Positions 8,632 to 16,438 of a DNA stretch of 64,000 nt are shown one piece after another. The DNA is from Puia dinghuensis (GTDB lineage Bacteria; Bacteroidota; Bacteroidia; Chitinophagales; Chitinophagaceae). The notes below the pieces were generated by a model. It worked only from the letters and a program-made list of their open reading frames with translations. It did no database searches and was not told the origin of the DNA. Each line of letters opens with the position of its first letter. Position 1 is the stretch's first letter. The position numbers and the translations under genes are program-made. Location: NCBI RefSeq assembly GCF_014642875.1, contig NZ_BMJC01000005.1, positions 434,001-498,000 on the forward strand, given 5' to 3'.

Positions 8632-10803
8632 ATGCAACCCAGAGCTTTGAAATCCCGTCGTCAATTCATACGAGACACCAGTCTCTCCGGCCTTGCGCTC
8701 GTCCTCGGCGCCTATCTGCCCGGCTGCAACACCGGCTCAGCTCCAAACATCATCAACGCTTCCGGAGGCACCCTCCCCACCTCCATCGAACTGATGACCT
8801 GGATATCCATTGACAGATCCGGCAAGGTGTCGATACTCACCCACCGCGCCGAGATGGGTCAGGGCGCCTACACGGTTGTCCCGCAGATGATCGCCGAAGA
8901 ACTCGAAGTCGACCTCAAAGCGATCAACATCGTCTTCGCCCCGGGAAACCAGAAAAAATATGGCAGCCAGGTCACCGGCGGCAGCTCCACCGTCCGCGGC
9001 TCTTATAAACATCTTCTCCGCATCGGCGCCTCCGCCCGCGAAATGCTCACAGAAGCAGCAGCAAAAAAATGGAACGTCAACCAGGCCGACTGCTACGCGG
9101 AAAACGGCAGCATCATCCATAAGCCCACCGGCAAAGCCTTCACTTACGGTGATCTCGTCGCAGACGCCGCAAAACTCCAGCCGCCAAAAGAACCCAAACT
9201 AAAGGCCCGCAGTGAATACAGACTTGTCGGCAAACCTCTCCCTCGCAAGGACACTCCGCTAAAGACAAACGGGGCCGCCATCTTTGGCATCGACAAAAAG
9301 ATCCCCGGCATGCTCTACGCCGTCGTCGAACGCAGCCCCCGCATCCGCGGCAAGGTCAAAAGCTTCGATGACACCCAAACAAAAACCATCCCCGGCGTTC
9401 GCCACGTCATCACTGTACAGCGAACGGTCTTCGACCACCTCCAGGAAGGTGTAGCCGTCGTCGCCGACAACCTCTGGGCCGCCATGCAGGGACGCCAACT
9501 GCTAAAAGTTGACTGGGATGACAGCGGCTTCGAACACCTCAGTTCCGAACAGCTGTTCGCCCGCATGCACGAAGACCTCAAAAAATCCGGCCTCAACGAC
9601 CGCACGAGCGGCGACTTCGAAAGGGCCTTCCAAAAAGCAACCACAAAGGTCGAAGCCGTATACGAAGCCCCCTACGAGGCCCATGCCTGTATGGAGCCGC
9701 TCAACTGCATCGCCGACGTAAAAGATGACTCGATCACCATCTGGGGACCCATCCAGGGACCCGATTGGGTCCAGTCCGACCTCAGCCAGCGCATGGGCGT
9801 CCCCCTTGATAAGGTTACCGTCAACATGACCTTCCTCGGCGGCGGATTCGGCCGCAAAGCTTTCCTCGACTACCCCCATGAAGCTGCCGTCATCTCAAAG
9901 GCAATAAAGGCTCCCGTCCAGGTCGTCTGGACCCGCGAAGACGACATGACCCAGGGCCCCTTCCGCCCAGGCGCCGTCTACGCCTGCAAAGCCGGCCTCA
10001 GCAAGGAGGGCCGCGTGGAAGCCTTCCATACCACCACCGCCACTCAGAACATGAACCACGAAAACCCGGGTGTTGACCCCCACTCCTTCAACGACAGCAC
10101 CACCGAGGGCCTGTGCAAACCGTATTTCGACTCCTTCACCAATTACAGCTTTGCCGACATCCCCACCGTTTCGCCTATCCCCGTCATGTGGTGGCGTTCG
10201 GTCTATGCCTCCACTAACGGCTTCGCCTACGAGAGCTTCATCGACGAGCTGGCGCATGCGGCAGGAAAAGACCCGCTGGAATTCCGCCGCCAACACCTCG
10301 ATGACGATCGCTACCAGGCCCTCATCGATCAGCTCATCACCCTTTCGGGCTGGAAAGACCGCGGCAAAAACCAGGGATGGGGCGTCGCCATCACCGAATG
10401 CTTCAGCAGCATCGTCGGCGAAGTGGTAAAAGTCTCCCGCAAACCCGACGGAAAGATAAAGGTCGACAAAGTCATCGCCCTCATGGACTGCGGCTGGTAT
10501 GTCAACCCTGACATCATCCGTCAACAGGTGGAAGGCAGCATCGTCATGGCCCTGGGCGCCGCTACCAAACATGATATTCACTTCAAAGACGGCATGGCCG
10601 TGGAAAAAAACTTCGACACCTACAGCATGCCACGCATCCACGAGATCCCCGAAATTGAAGTGCATGTCGTAGATAATGACGAAAGAGCCGGCGGCGTCGG
10701 CGAACCCGGACTCCCACCCCTGGCTCCCGCCCTTTGCAACGCCATCTTCGATCTAACCAACAAGCGCATCCGGAGGTTGCCCTTCAACCTGGACGAGGTC
10801 TGA
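8632..10803 (+). CDS. Molybdopterin-binding large subunit of aldehyde/isoquinoline oxidoreductase-type hydroxylase
   Basis: Catalytic subunit (723 residues) of an xanthine-oxidase-family enzyme that hydroxylates an N-heterocycle or oxidises an aldehyde using water. It begins with a twin-arginine motif (SRRQFI) and a hydrophobic stretch ending in the lipobox-like LPGC near residue 27, so it may be a Tat-exported lipoprotein. Later landmarks are GGSSTVRGS (about 118), the glycine-rich molybdopterin loop FLGGGFGRKAF (about 405) and the active-site glutamate E691 in GGVGEPG. It is shorter than xanthine dehydrogenase chains and matches the two-subunit IorAB type, which takes electrons to a cytochrome rather than FAD. 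No FAD subunit or XdhC-like maturation gene is adjacent. Substrate unknown. Confidence 0.92.
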   Translation: MQPRALKSRRQFIRDTSLSGLALVLGAYLPGCNTGSAPNIINASGGTLPTSIELMTWISIDRSGKVSILTHRAEMGQGAYTVVPQMIAEELEVDLKAINIVFAPGNQKKYGSQVTGGSSTVRGSYKHLLRIGASAREMLTEAAAKKWNVNQADCYAENGSIIHKPTGKAFTYGDLVADAAKLQPPKEPKLKARSEYRLVGKPLPRKDTPLKTNGAAIFGIDKKIPGMLYAVVERSPRIRGKVKSFDDTQTKTIPGVRHVITVQRTVFDHLQEGVAVVADNLWAAMQGRQLLKVDWDDSGFEHLSSEQLFARMHEDLKKSGLNDRTSGDFERAFQKATTKVEAVYEAPYEAHACMEPLNCIADVKDDSITIWGPIQGPDWVQSDLSQRMGVPLDKVTVNMTFLGGGFGRKAFLDYPHEAAVISKAIKAPVQVVWTREDDMTQGPFRPGAVYACKAGLSKEGRVEAFHTTTATQNMNHENPGVDPHSFNDSTTEGLCKPYFDSFTNYSFADIPTVSPIPVMWWRSVYASTNGFAYESFIDELAHAAGKDPLEFRRQHLDDDRYQALIDQLITLSGWKDRGKNQGWGVAITECFSSIVGEVVKVSRKPDGKIKVDKVIALMDCGWYVNPDIIRQQVEGSIVMALGAATKHDIHFKDGMAVEKNFDTYSMPRIHEIPEIEVHVVDNDERAGGVGEPGLPPLAPALCNAIFDLTNKRIRRLPFNLDEV

Positions 10804-10839
10804 CCACCCGGCGCCAACCAACGGCTCCACTCCAAGAAG

Positions 10840-10872
10840 CCTAAAGGGTTCCCTTATGCGCATACCCTTAGG
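10840..10872 (+). terminator. Hairpin after the molybdenum hydroxylase operon
   Basis: CCTAAAGGGT (10840-10849) pairs with ACCCTTAGG (10864-10872) with one bulged A and a 14-base loop. There is no U-tract, so a role as transcription terminator is uncertain. The rest of the 255-base gap up to 11058 shows only a TATATTTTG box near 11030, one base off the usual -7 spacing. Confidence 0.35.
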
Positions 10873-11058
10873 GAGCACACAGCCCTTCCCGTCAGTGTCT
10901 ATCCTACGATTTGAAGAGCAACTAAGGAGAAACCCCTATAGTGGTCAAATAAACCCAAAAGGCTAAAATACAAGCACCCCCATACCGTTTTCAAATAGAT
11001 AGACCCCAAGGTCCTTTCCTATGAATTTATATTTTGTTATGCTCTGAAACCCAAGCCG

Positions 11059-12363
11059 ATGCTGTCCATACCCCTTAACACAACGGTACTGGCCTGCCTC
11101 TTTCTGTCCTGCTTGTCATACTGGCTGTTCCGCATCAGTCAGCTGAAAAGAAGGACGAGGAGCCTGCAATTACAAGCAGACCAGCAAGCTCGCCTGGCCG
11201 AAGAAGCGCTGCGTACAAAAAGCCTCTTTCTTGCCAATATGAGCCATGAGATCCGTACACCCATGAACGGCATCACCGGCATGGCCTCTCTCCTTGGTCA
11301 AACCACGCTCACACGAGAACAGAAGGGATACATCGACATCATCCACAGCTGCACCGATACCCTGCTCGCCGTCATGAATAATATCCTTGACTTTTCTACG
11401 ATGGAATCCGGGAAGATCATCCTGGAAGAAAAAGAGATCGACCTCCGGCTTTGCGTGGAAGAGGTGCTGGAAGTCTTTATGGCCCGGGCGCTAAAAGCCG
11501 GCGTCCTGCTCAATAGCCACATCGAAGAAGACGTCCCCACCCATATCATCACCGACGGAAGCCGTCTCCGCCAGATACTCATCAACCTTGTTGGCAACGC
11601 CATAAAGTTCACCCCACAGGGAGAGATCCGCATTCGCATCTTCCTCCCTACCACGCCCCTGCCCGCAGATACGCCACCCGGTCATATCCAGATAGGATTC
11701 GAAGTAAAAGACACCGGCATCGGCATCGACCCCGGAGAGTTCAGCCATCTCTTCCAGTCCTTCTCACAAGTGGATTCCTCCGTAAGCCGCAGATACGACG
11801 GCGCCGGTCTGGGCCTCACCATCTCCGACAAACTGGTGCAACTGCTCCACGGCCACATCACCGTGGATAGCCAACCCGGCAAAGGCTCCACCTTTACGTT
11901 CACTATCCTTGCCCACCCCGTCCTGCTTAAGACCACGCCCCCCAACACTGCCAGTCTGCCAAACCTTGCCGCTAAATATCCGCTCTGTATCCTGCTGGCG
12001 GAAGACAACCCCATCAACCAGCAGCTGGCGCTGATCATCCTGACAAAAATGGGTTACAATCCTATTCTTGCCGTCAACGGAAAGGATGTACTGCAACATT
12101 TGGAGAAAGCCCCTTTCGATCTTATATTAATGGATATCCAGATGCCGGAAATGGATGGGCTGGAAGCCACGCGGCTCATCCGGAAAAGCAACGGTCATCA
12201 ACCCGTCATCATCGCCATGACTGCCAACGCCACCCGGCAAGACCGTGACGAATGTCTCGCCGAAGGCATGAACGACTACCTTAGCAAACCGGTAGACCTC
12301 GAAGAACTTACTTATGTGCTGAAAAAATGGGGCCACCTCATCAATGCCCCTCACAAAGTCTGA
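11059..12363 (+). CDS. Hybrid sensor histidine kinase/response regulator
   Basis: 434-residue membrane-anchored kinase with an N-terminal span (about 8-26) and almost no periplasmic sensor. A short coiled coil leads to a HisKA domain with phosphoacceptor H63 ([13 protein letters not shown]). An HATPase_c domain follows (N-box [13 protein letters not shown], then DTGIGID, and [18 protein letters not shown]) and a C-terminal receiver domain with phosphoacceptor D359 ([13 protein letters not shown]) and a conserved K in YLSKPVD. It has the BarA/ArcB-like layout without an Hpt domain, so the next phosphotransfer partner must lie elsewhere. The gene stands alone: about 255 bases from the hydroxylase genes and convergent with the glycosyltransferase (13-base gap). 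The signal is not deducible. Confidence 0.93.
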   Translation: MLSIPLNTTVLACLFLSCLSYWLFRISQLKRRTRSLQLQADQQARLAEEALRTKSLFLANMSHEIRTPMNGITGMASLLGQTTLTREQKGYIDIIHSCTDTLLAVMNNILDFSTMESGKIILEEKEIDLRLCVEEVLEVFMARALKAGVLLNSHIEEDVPTHIITDGSRLRQILINLVGNAIKFTPQGEIRIRIFLPTTPLPADTPPGHIQIGFEVKDTGIGIDPGEFSHLFQSFSQVDSSVSRRYDGAGLGLTISDKLVQLLHGHITVDSQPGKGSTFTFTILAHPVLLKTTPPNTASLPNLAAKYPLCILLAEDNPINQQLALIILTKMGYNPILAVNGKDVLQHLEKAPFDLILMDIQMPEMDGLEATRLIRKSNGHQPVIIAMTANATRQDRDECLAEGMNDYLSKPVDLEELTYVLKKWGHLINAPHKV

Positions 12364-12376
12364 TCCACAATCCACA

Positions 12377-13399
12377 CTACGAAAAGGCAGGCTGTTGCTG
12401 CTGCATATCCTTGAAGCGATAACGGATCAGCAGTTTCATATACATCTTACAAACAAAGAACAGGGTTGTGAGGTTCATGTCCATCTGCAAAGCGCTCTTT
12501 GCCTGCGCCAGCGCCTGGTGCGGCTGGTGATAACTGTGGTAGACCATGTCCGACGTCCGGGCAAAATACCTCGAATAATGACGCTTCGCGCGGTCGTACA
12601 AAAGCTTGCGCTTATCCGCAGGCAGATAGTCCTGCACAAGCTCTATCGCCCTGGCTATATCCCGGATACTCTGCCCGCTGACAAAATAATTGCTGGTGAT
12701 GTTCTTCTTGTGAACCCGGTATTTCGCCAGATGCCTGGGCGAATGCACCACCGGGTAATGCGCGGCGATGCGTACCCACATCTCCCAATCCTCCCCATAA
12801 TGAAAGGCATAAAAGCTTCCTAAGTGCTCATAGACGCTGCGCTTTACAACCATTGCGGGCGTTTGCACCCGCTGACCTTCCGCTATCAGGTTCAACCAGT
12901 CCTTGAGTATACCCGGCCGATCGAGCAAGGGATCATTGGGATAAAGCACCTCCGCCCGTTCGTCGACATGCAAATATCCGGTAAAAGCAGCCCCGGCTTC
13001 GGGAAACTGTTGGAACAGCGATTCTATCTCTTTGTAAAAACCCGGCTTCACCAGGTCGTCCCCATGTAACAAATGGACCCACTCACCAGTGCTACGGTTC
13101 AGGCAGGTCTCAAAATTGCGTAGACTGCCTACATTCCGTTCCTGGCGGAAATATCCTACCCGTCCTTTTCCGATCTCTGCGACAAGCGCCCGGACATCCG
13201 CGTCCGTACTGGCGTCATCCACTACTTCTATCTGCATCTGCTCCGCGCCCAGGTCTTGTGCAAGGACACTCGTCAAGGCCTCCCGCAGGTAGTTGCTGCA
13301 GTTATAGGTCGGTATCATCACCGAAAACAGAGGTCTGGCGATCCCGGCTTTGACGGGCGCTATGACAGGGGGTACCATAGGTATGCGATCAATACTCAT
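12377..13399 (-). CDS. Glycosyltransferase family 2
   Basis: 340-residue GT-A fold glycosyltransferase. It has the nucleotide-sugar binding start FSVMIPTYNCSNYLREAL (about 25-42), the first acidic pair VVDDAS (D61-D62) and the DXD-like HGDD near residue 117. A following region (HYGEDWEMWVRIA) contains the expected ED catalytic-base motif. It probably adds a sugar to a lipid-linked or surface glycan from the cytoplasmic side. The start at 13399 removes a 33-residue upstream extension that does not fit the fold. It is a lone gene, convergent with the hybrid kinase, and no other polysaccharide-biosynthesis genes are near, so the acceptor is unknown. Confidence 0.9.
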   Translation of the reverse strand: MSIDRIPMVPPVIAPVKAGIARPLFSVMIPTYNCSNYLREALTSVLAQDLGAEQMQIEVVDDASTDADVRALVAEIGKGRVGYFRQERNVGSLRNFETCLNRSTGEWVHLLHGDDLVKPGFYKEIESLFQQFPEAGAAFTGYLHVDERAEVLYPNDPLLDRPGILKDWLNLIAEGQRVQTPAMVVKRSVYEHLGSFYAFHYGEDWEMWVRIAAHYPVVHSPRHLAKYRVHKKNITSNYFVSGQSIRDIARAIELVQDYLPADKRKLLYDRAKRHYSRYFARTSDMVYHSYHQPHQALAQAKSALQMDMNLTTLFFVCKMYMKLLIRYRFKDMQQQQPAFS

Positions 13400-13584
13400 A
13401 GGGAGAACATATAGGATAACTGTAAACCTGAACACTAACTCACGCGCATACAAGATAATAACCTTTTTCCAAGTGTTCAAAATGGGGTTGGTTATCATCC
13501 TGGAATCACCTTCAATCGGCTATAAACCAACATATTAATCAAACCCCTCAACCGGTTGGCATAATAATTGACAGACAAATACGG

Positions 13585-13616
13585 TTTGCCGGCGCCTTTA
13601 TCCCGGCATACATTTG
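13585..13616 (+). promoter_or_regulatory. Bacteroidota-type sigma-ABfr promoter
   Basis: TTTG at 13585-13588, 20 bases, then TACATTTG at 13609-13616, matching the TTTG-N19/21-TAnnTTTG consensus exactly at the -7 element. The predicted start near 13623 would give the small secreted protein gene a leader of about 160 bases. Confidence 0.6.
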
Positions 13617-13673
13617 TGTAACAAAAGAGCAAACGGCTTTCTGCCACAATTCAAATCTGAATAATTGCTCGCC

Positions 13674-13711
13674 CGATTGTCTCCGCCATATCTTCGATTG
13701 TCTCCCGCCAT
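13674..13711 (+). repeat. Direct repeat in the leader of the small secreted protein gene
   Basis: CGATTGTCTCCGCCAT (13674-13689) recurs as CGATTGTCTCCCGCCAT (13695-13711), identical except for one inserted C, with a 21-base period. It lies downstream of the predicted promoter and so would be transcribed. It could be a protein-binding site or a structured-leader element, or a chance tandem duplication. Confidence 0.6.
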
Positions 13712-13782
13712 CTACTTCAACGCTATTGCCTGCCGACAAATTTTTTTGTTAACAATTTTGTAAAATATAAAATAGTAATAGT

Positions 13783-14193
13783 ATGAAAACTGTAGCAAAG
13801 ATCATCGCAGTAGCAGTAACCGCCGCCGTAGTTGTAGTTAGCAATCCTCTGGCCTCTTTCGCAAATGGCGGTAAGAACGAAAAAGTAGCTCCTTCTCAGG
13901 AACAAGTATCTGTAAAGTATCAGGGCACCACCAACAACACCATCGCCTTCAAAGTAGAATTTGACAACACCACTGGCGAGAAGTTCACCCTGATAATCAA
14001 GAACGACAATGGTGACGTAGTTTATCACAACCAGTATAGCGAAGCTCACTTCTCCAAAAACGTATACTTCGAAAACACGGATGCTGATATTCACCCTACC
14101 TTCATCATCCGCACGGCTAACAACTCCGAAATCGTTCGTCAGTTCCAGGTTACCAAGACCCTGACCGAGAACACCACTGTAACTCAGTTATAA
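13783..14193 (+). CDS. Small secreted protein of unknown function, probably highly expressed
   Basis: 136-residue protein with a signal peptide (MKTVAKIIAVAVTAAVVVVSNPLASFA, cleavage near ANGGKN) and a mature part of about 107 residues. The mature part looks like a single beta-sandwich (alternating hydrophobic residues in NTIAFKVEFDNTTGEKFTLI and HPTFIIRTANNSEIVRQF). I do not recognise a named domain. Codon use differs from neighbouring genes: many T- and A-ending codons (gta, gct, cct, tct) instead of the prevailing C-ending ones, a pattern often seen in strongly expressed Bacteroidota genes. It has its own consensus promoter, a long leader with direct repeats, and a strong terminator, so it is monocistronic. 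Confidence 0.85.
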   Translation: MKTVAKIIAVAVTAAVVVVSNPLASFANGGKNEKVAPSQEQVSVKYQGTTNNTIAFKVEFDNTTGEKFTLIIKNDNGDVVYHNQYSEAHFSKNVYFENTDADIHPTFIIRTANNSEIVRQFQVTKTLTENTTVTQL

Positions 14194-14214
14194 TCAATAA
14201 TCATATAAAAAAAA

Positions 14215-14236
14215 CCGGGCGATGCCCGGTTTTTTT
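14215..14236 (+). terminator. Rho-independent terminator
   Basis: CCGGGC (14215-14220), loop GAT, GCCCGG (14224-14229), then seven Ts, starting 21 bases after the stop of the small secreted protein gene. The preceding A run makes it able to serve the convergent gene at 14236-14619 too. Confidence 0.92.
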
Positions 14237-14619
14237 CATTTCTTCATCTCCGTCGTCCGCCTGAACTTCACATTCAACGCATCGGCCCGCTGGTTACAAG
14301 GGTCTGTCACCAAAATAAAGTTCAGCCAATCGCCGTCGATAGTATAGCGGTAAACACCCTCCCCATCCTTACAGGGATATGCTCCATCCAGGTCATTTAT
14401 CCTCACCGTATCCTTCGCCTGCCTCCAAATCGATCGCACGATCAGCTCCCCCGAACTCGAGGTGCAAAAACTGGTATCGGCGCCGATATGCATAGTCAGG
14501 GTATCGTGCAAAGCGTCGACATAGAATTTCCAGGCAGTATTGGTAAGCGATTGAGCCTGCAGGCGGCTACCCCCTGCCGATAAAAAAAGGAAAAGAACAG
14601 CAATTACGAGTGGACGCAT
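14236..14619 (-). CDS. Small exported hypothetical protein, lipocalin-like size
   Basis: 127-residue protein with a signal peptide (MRPLVIAVLFLFLSAGGSRLQA) and a mature domain beginning SLTNTAWKFYVDALHDTL. This N-terminus and alternating beta pattern resemble small META/lipocalin-like domains (a TxW motif followed by eight or so strands), but this is only a resemblance. Four mature-part cysteines (TSFCTSS, YPCKDGE, DPCNQ region) could form disulfides. The start at 14619 was chosen for the signal peptide. It ends in the stem of the bidirectional terminator shared with the convergent upstream gene. Function unknown. Confidence 0.75.
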   Translation of the reverse strand: MRPLVIAVLFLFLSAGGSRLQAQSLTNTAWKFYVDALHDTLTMHIGADTSFCTSSSGELIVRSIWRQAKDTVRINDLDGAYPCKDGEGVYRYTIDGDWLNFILVTDPCNQRADALNVKFRRTTEMKK

Positions 14620-14816
14620 AAAAAAGAAGGTTTTAATCCGCAAAATAACCGTTCGCCCCCCATTATCCCCTCCGGCCAAAAAGATTAGCGATAAGGTAAC
14701 AGCCATATCGCTTCATCTATCACTTTCACCGCCTCATCCCGGCACTTCACCGGCATTCCGCCCAAAATAGCCGCCCCACCCTTGTCCCGGCGCGGCTATC
14801 GCTTTATCTTAGTAGC

Positions 14817-15605
14817 ATGAATACGCCAACCAGCCAATACCAACCTGTCCTTCGGGTAGAGAACCTGGATGTTCGCTACGGCAGCTTCCAGGCAGTCAAA
14901 AATGTCTCCTTCTACGTGCATCCGGGTGAGATCTTTGGCCTGCTCGGTCCCAACGGCGCCGGGAAGACAAGCACCCTCAGCGCCGTGGAAGGCCTTCTAA
15001 AGCCCGACAGCGGCACTATCCGCGTGGCCGGTTACGACTACCGCAAGCAGCCCCTCCATGTCCGGGCATCCATGGGCGTACAACTGCAGTCTACAAGCTT
15101 TCAACCCGAACTGACGGTCTCGGAGATCATTCAATTATATGCCGGCATTTATGGCATTCCGCTTACCCCCGAAAAGATCGTCGCCATCCTCGCCGGCATC
15201 AAGCTGGAGGACTCGGCAAACAAACGCTTCGGCCAGCTCTCCGGCGGCCAACAGCAACGGGTATCCCTGGTCATCGCCACTATCCATCACCCCCCGCTCG
15301 TACTGATGGACGAACCCACCACTGGCCTGGACCCGCAGTCCCGGCGACAACTCTGGGAAAGGATAGAAAGCATGCGGGATAAAGGACACGCCATCCTTCT
15401 CACTACCCACTCGATGGAAGAAGCAGAATCCGTCTGCGACCGCATCGCCATCATCGACCACGGCCAGATCATCACCACCGATAGCCCGCAGGCCATCATC
15501 GACAGCAACCGCGACAAACCCGAAGTCATCCGCGCCTCCCGCAGAGGCAAGATCACTCTCGAAGATGTCTTTATCGGCCTCACCGGCGCCGCCGTCAGGT
15601 CCTGA
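14817..15605 (+). CDS. ABC transporter ATP-binding protein (ABC-2 exporter, DRA/CcmA type)
   Basis: 262-residue ATPase with all nucleotide-binding motifs: Walker A GPNGAGKT at 44-51, signature LSGGQQQRV near 141-149, Walker B LVLMDEPTTGLDP near 161-173, and the H-loop in LLTTHSMEEAE. It hydrolyses ATP to power the membrane partner encoded 26 bases downstream. This family commonly exports drugs, lipids or polyketide-like molecules. A box TATCTTAG sits immediately before the start codon with a TTG 20 bases upstream, which would imply an almost leaderless transcript; this is only suggestive. Confidence 0.95.
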   Translation: MNTPTSQYQPVLRVENLDVRYGSFQAVKNVSFYVHPGEIFGLLGPNGAGKTSTLSAVEGLLKPDSGTIRVAGYDYRKQPLHVRASMGVQLQSTSFQPELTVSEIIQLYAGIYGIPLTPEKIVAILAGIKLEDSANKRFGQLSGGQQQRVSLVIATIHHPPLVLMDEPTTGLDPQSRRQLWERIESMRDKGHAILLTTHSMEEAESVCDRIAIIDHGQIITTDSPQAIIDSNRDKPEVIRASRRGKITLEDVFIGLTGAAVRS

Positions 15606-15631
15606 TCATAATAACACCAAAAACCAGCAAC

Positions 15632-16438
15632 ATGTCATCCACAATAACTTCCACCGCCACCACGATCACCCCGGGTCAAACGATACAACCGCCCGTCAAT
15701 CTGCCGTCCACCGCCGCGGTTTTCTCCGGCCTCCTGCGCGCCGATCTCACCACGCAATGGCGCAACCGCCGCGCAAGCATCATGGTCATCCTCATCCCCA
15801 CCATCATTCTAATGGCCTGGAAAGGCCTCGTGGCAAAATTCGGTGGAGCCTTCGTCCTGTCCAATTGCATCACGGTAGGCCTCAACGCCATCGGCCTGAT
15901 GGGCTATACCAATACCGTCGCCCGTGACCGTGACAAAGGCATCTTCCAACGCCTCCGCGTAACACCCGCCCCGCGCTGGATCATCATCGCCAGCCGCCTG
16001 GTCGTACAGCTCGCCATGATCATCATCTCCACCCTCATCCTGTTCCTCATCGGTTATCAATTCGACCATATCACCATGCCGGCTACCGGTTACATATACG
16101 CCTTCCTCGCCGCTATCGTCGGCGGCGCCGTCTATCTCAGCCTGGGACAGGTCATCGTCGGGCTGATCTATAACCCCGAGACGGTTCAGGTCACCACTCG
16201 CCTGGTGTACTTCGCCTTTATCATGATCGGGATGTTCGCACAATTCGGTATGCTCGGCAAAGAGCTGGGCAACATCGCAGACTGGTCGCCCTATGGCGCG
16301 GTAAGAAATATCATCTCCGCATCCTTGAGCCCTGCAACATGGAATAACAAAACATCGACGGCCCTCCTCATAACCTTTGGCTACACCGCCGTCTTCACCA
16401 TCCTCGGCATCCGCTGGTTCCGCTGGAGCAACAAATAA
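15632..16438 (+). CDS. ABC-2 type transporter permease
   Basis: 268-residue inner-membrane protein with six predicted spans, roughly at 53-70, 78-98, 128-150, 157-185, 193-212 and 244-262. It carries the ABC-2 feature of a charged loop RDRDKGIFQRLRVTPAP after the second span. It forms an exporter with the preceding ATPase; two copies of each would make the full transporter. A Thr-rich N-terminal tail of about 35 residues precedes the first span. Its stop codon at 16436-16438 directly abuts the stop codon of the opposing SusC-like gene with no base between. Substrate unknown. Confidence 0.93.
   Translation: MSSTITSTATTITPGQTIQPPVNLPSTAAVFSGLLRADLTTQWRNRRASIMVILIPTIILMAWKGLVAKFGGAFVLSNCITVGLNAIGLMGYTNTVARDRDKGIFQRLRVTPAPRWIIIASRLVVQLAMIIISTLILFLIGYQFDHITMPATGYIYAFLAAIVGGAVYLSLGQVIVGLIYNPETVQVTTRLVYFAFIMIGMFAQFGMLGKELGNIADWSPYGAVRNIISASLSPATWNNKTSTALLITFGYTAVFTILGIRWFRWSNK

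Larger units (their letters stand above)
13400..13782. other. Intergenic region of 383 bases with regulatory sequence
   Basis: A+T-richer gap between the divergent glycosyltransferase and a small secreted protein. It holds a good forward promoter (13585-13616), a near-perfect direct repeat (13674-13711) and a 10-base palindrome CAACCGGTTG (13549-13558). I see no convincing coding sequence; a 63-codon reverse frame at 13548-13739 has no protein-like features. Confidence 0.6.

Noticed and set aside
13548-13739. 63-codon reverse frame in the intergenic region
   Set aside because: No ribosome site, no protein-like pattern, and it overlaps the promoter and leader of the forward gene.
14781-14812. 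TTG-N20-TATCTTAG as promoter of the ABC exporter
   Set aside because: One mismatch in the -7 box and a start of transcription at the start codon itself make it doubtful.
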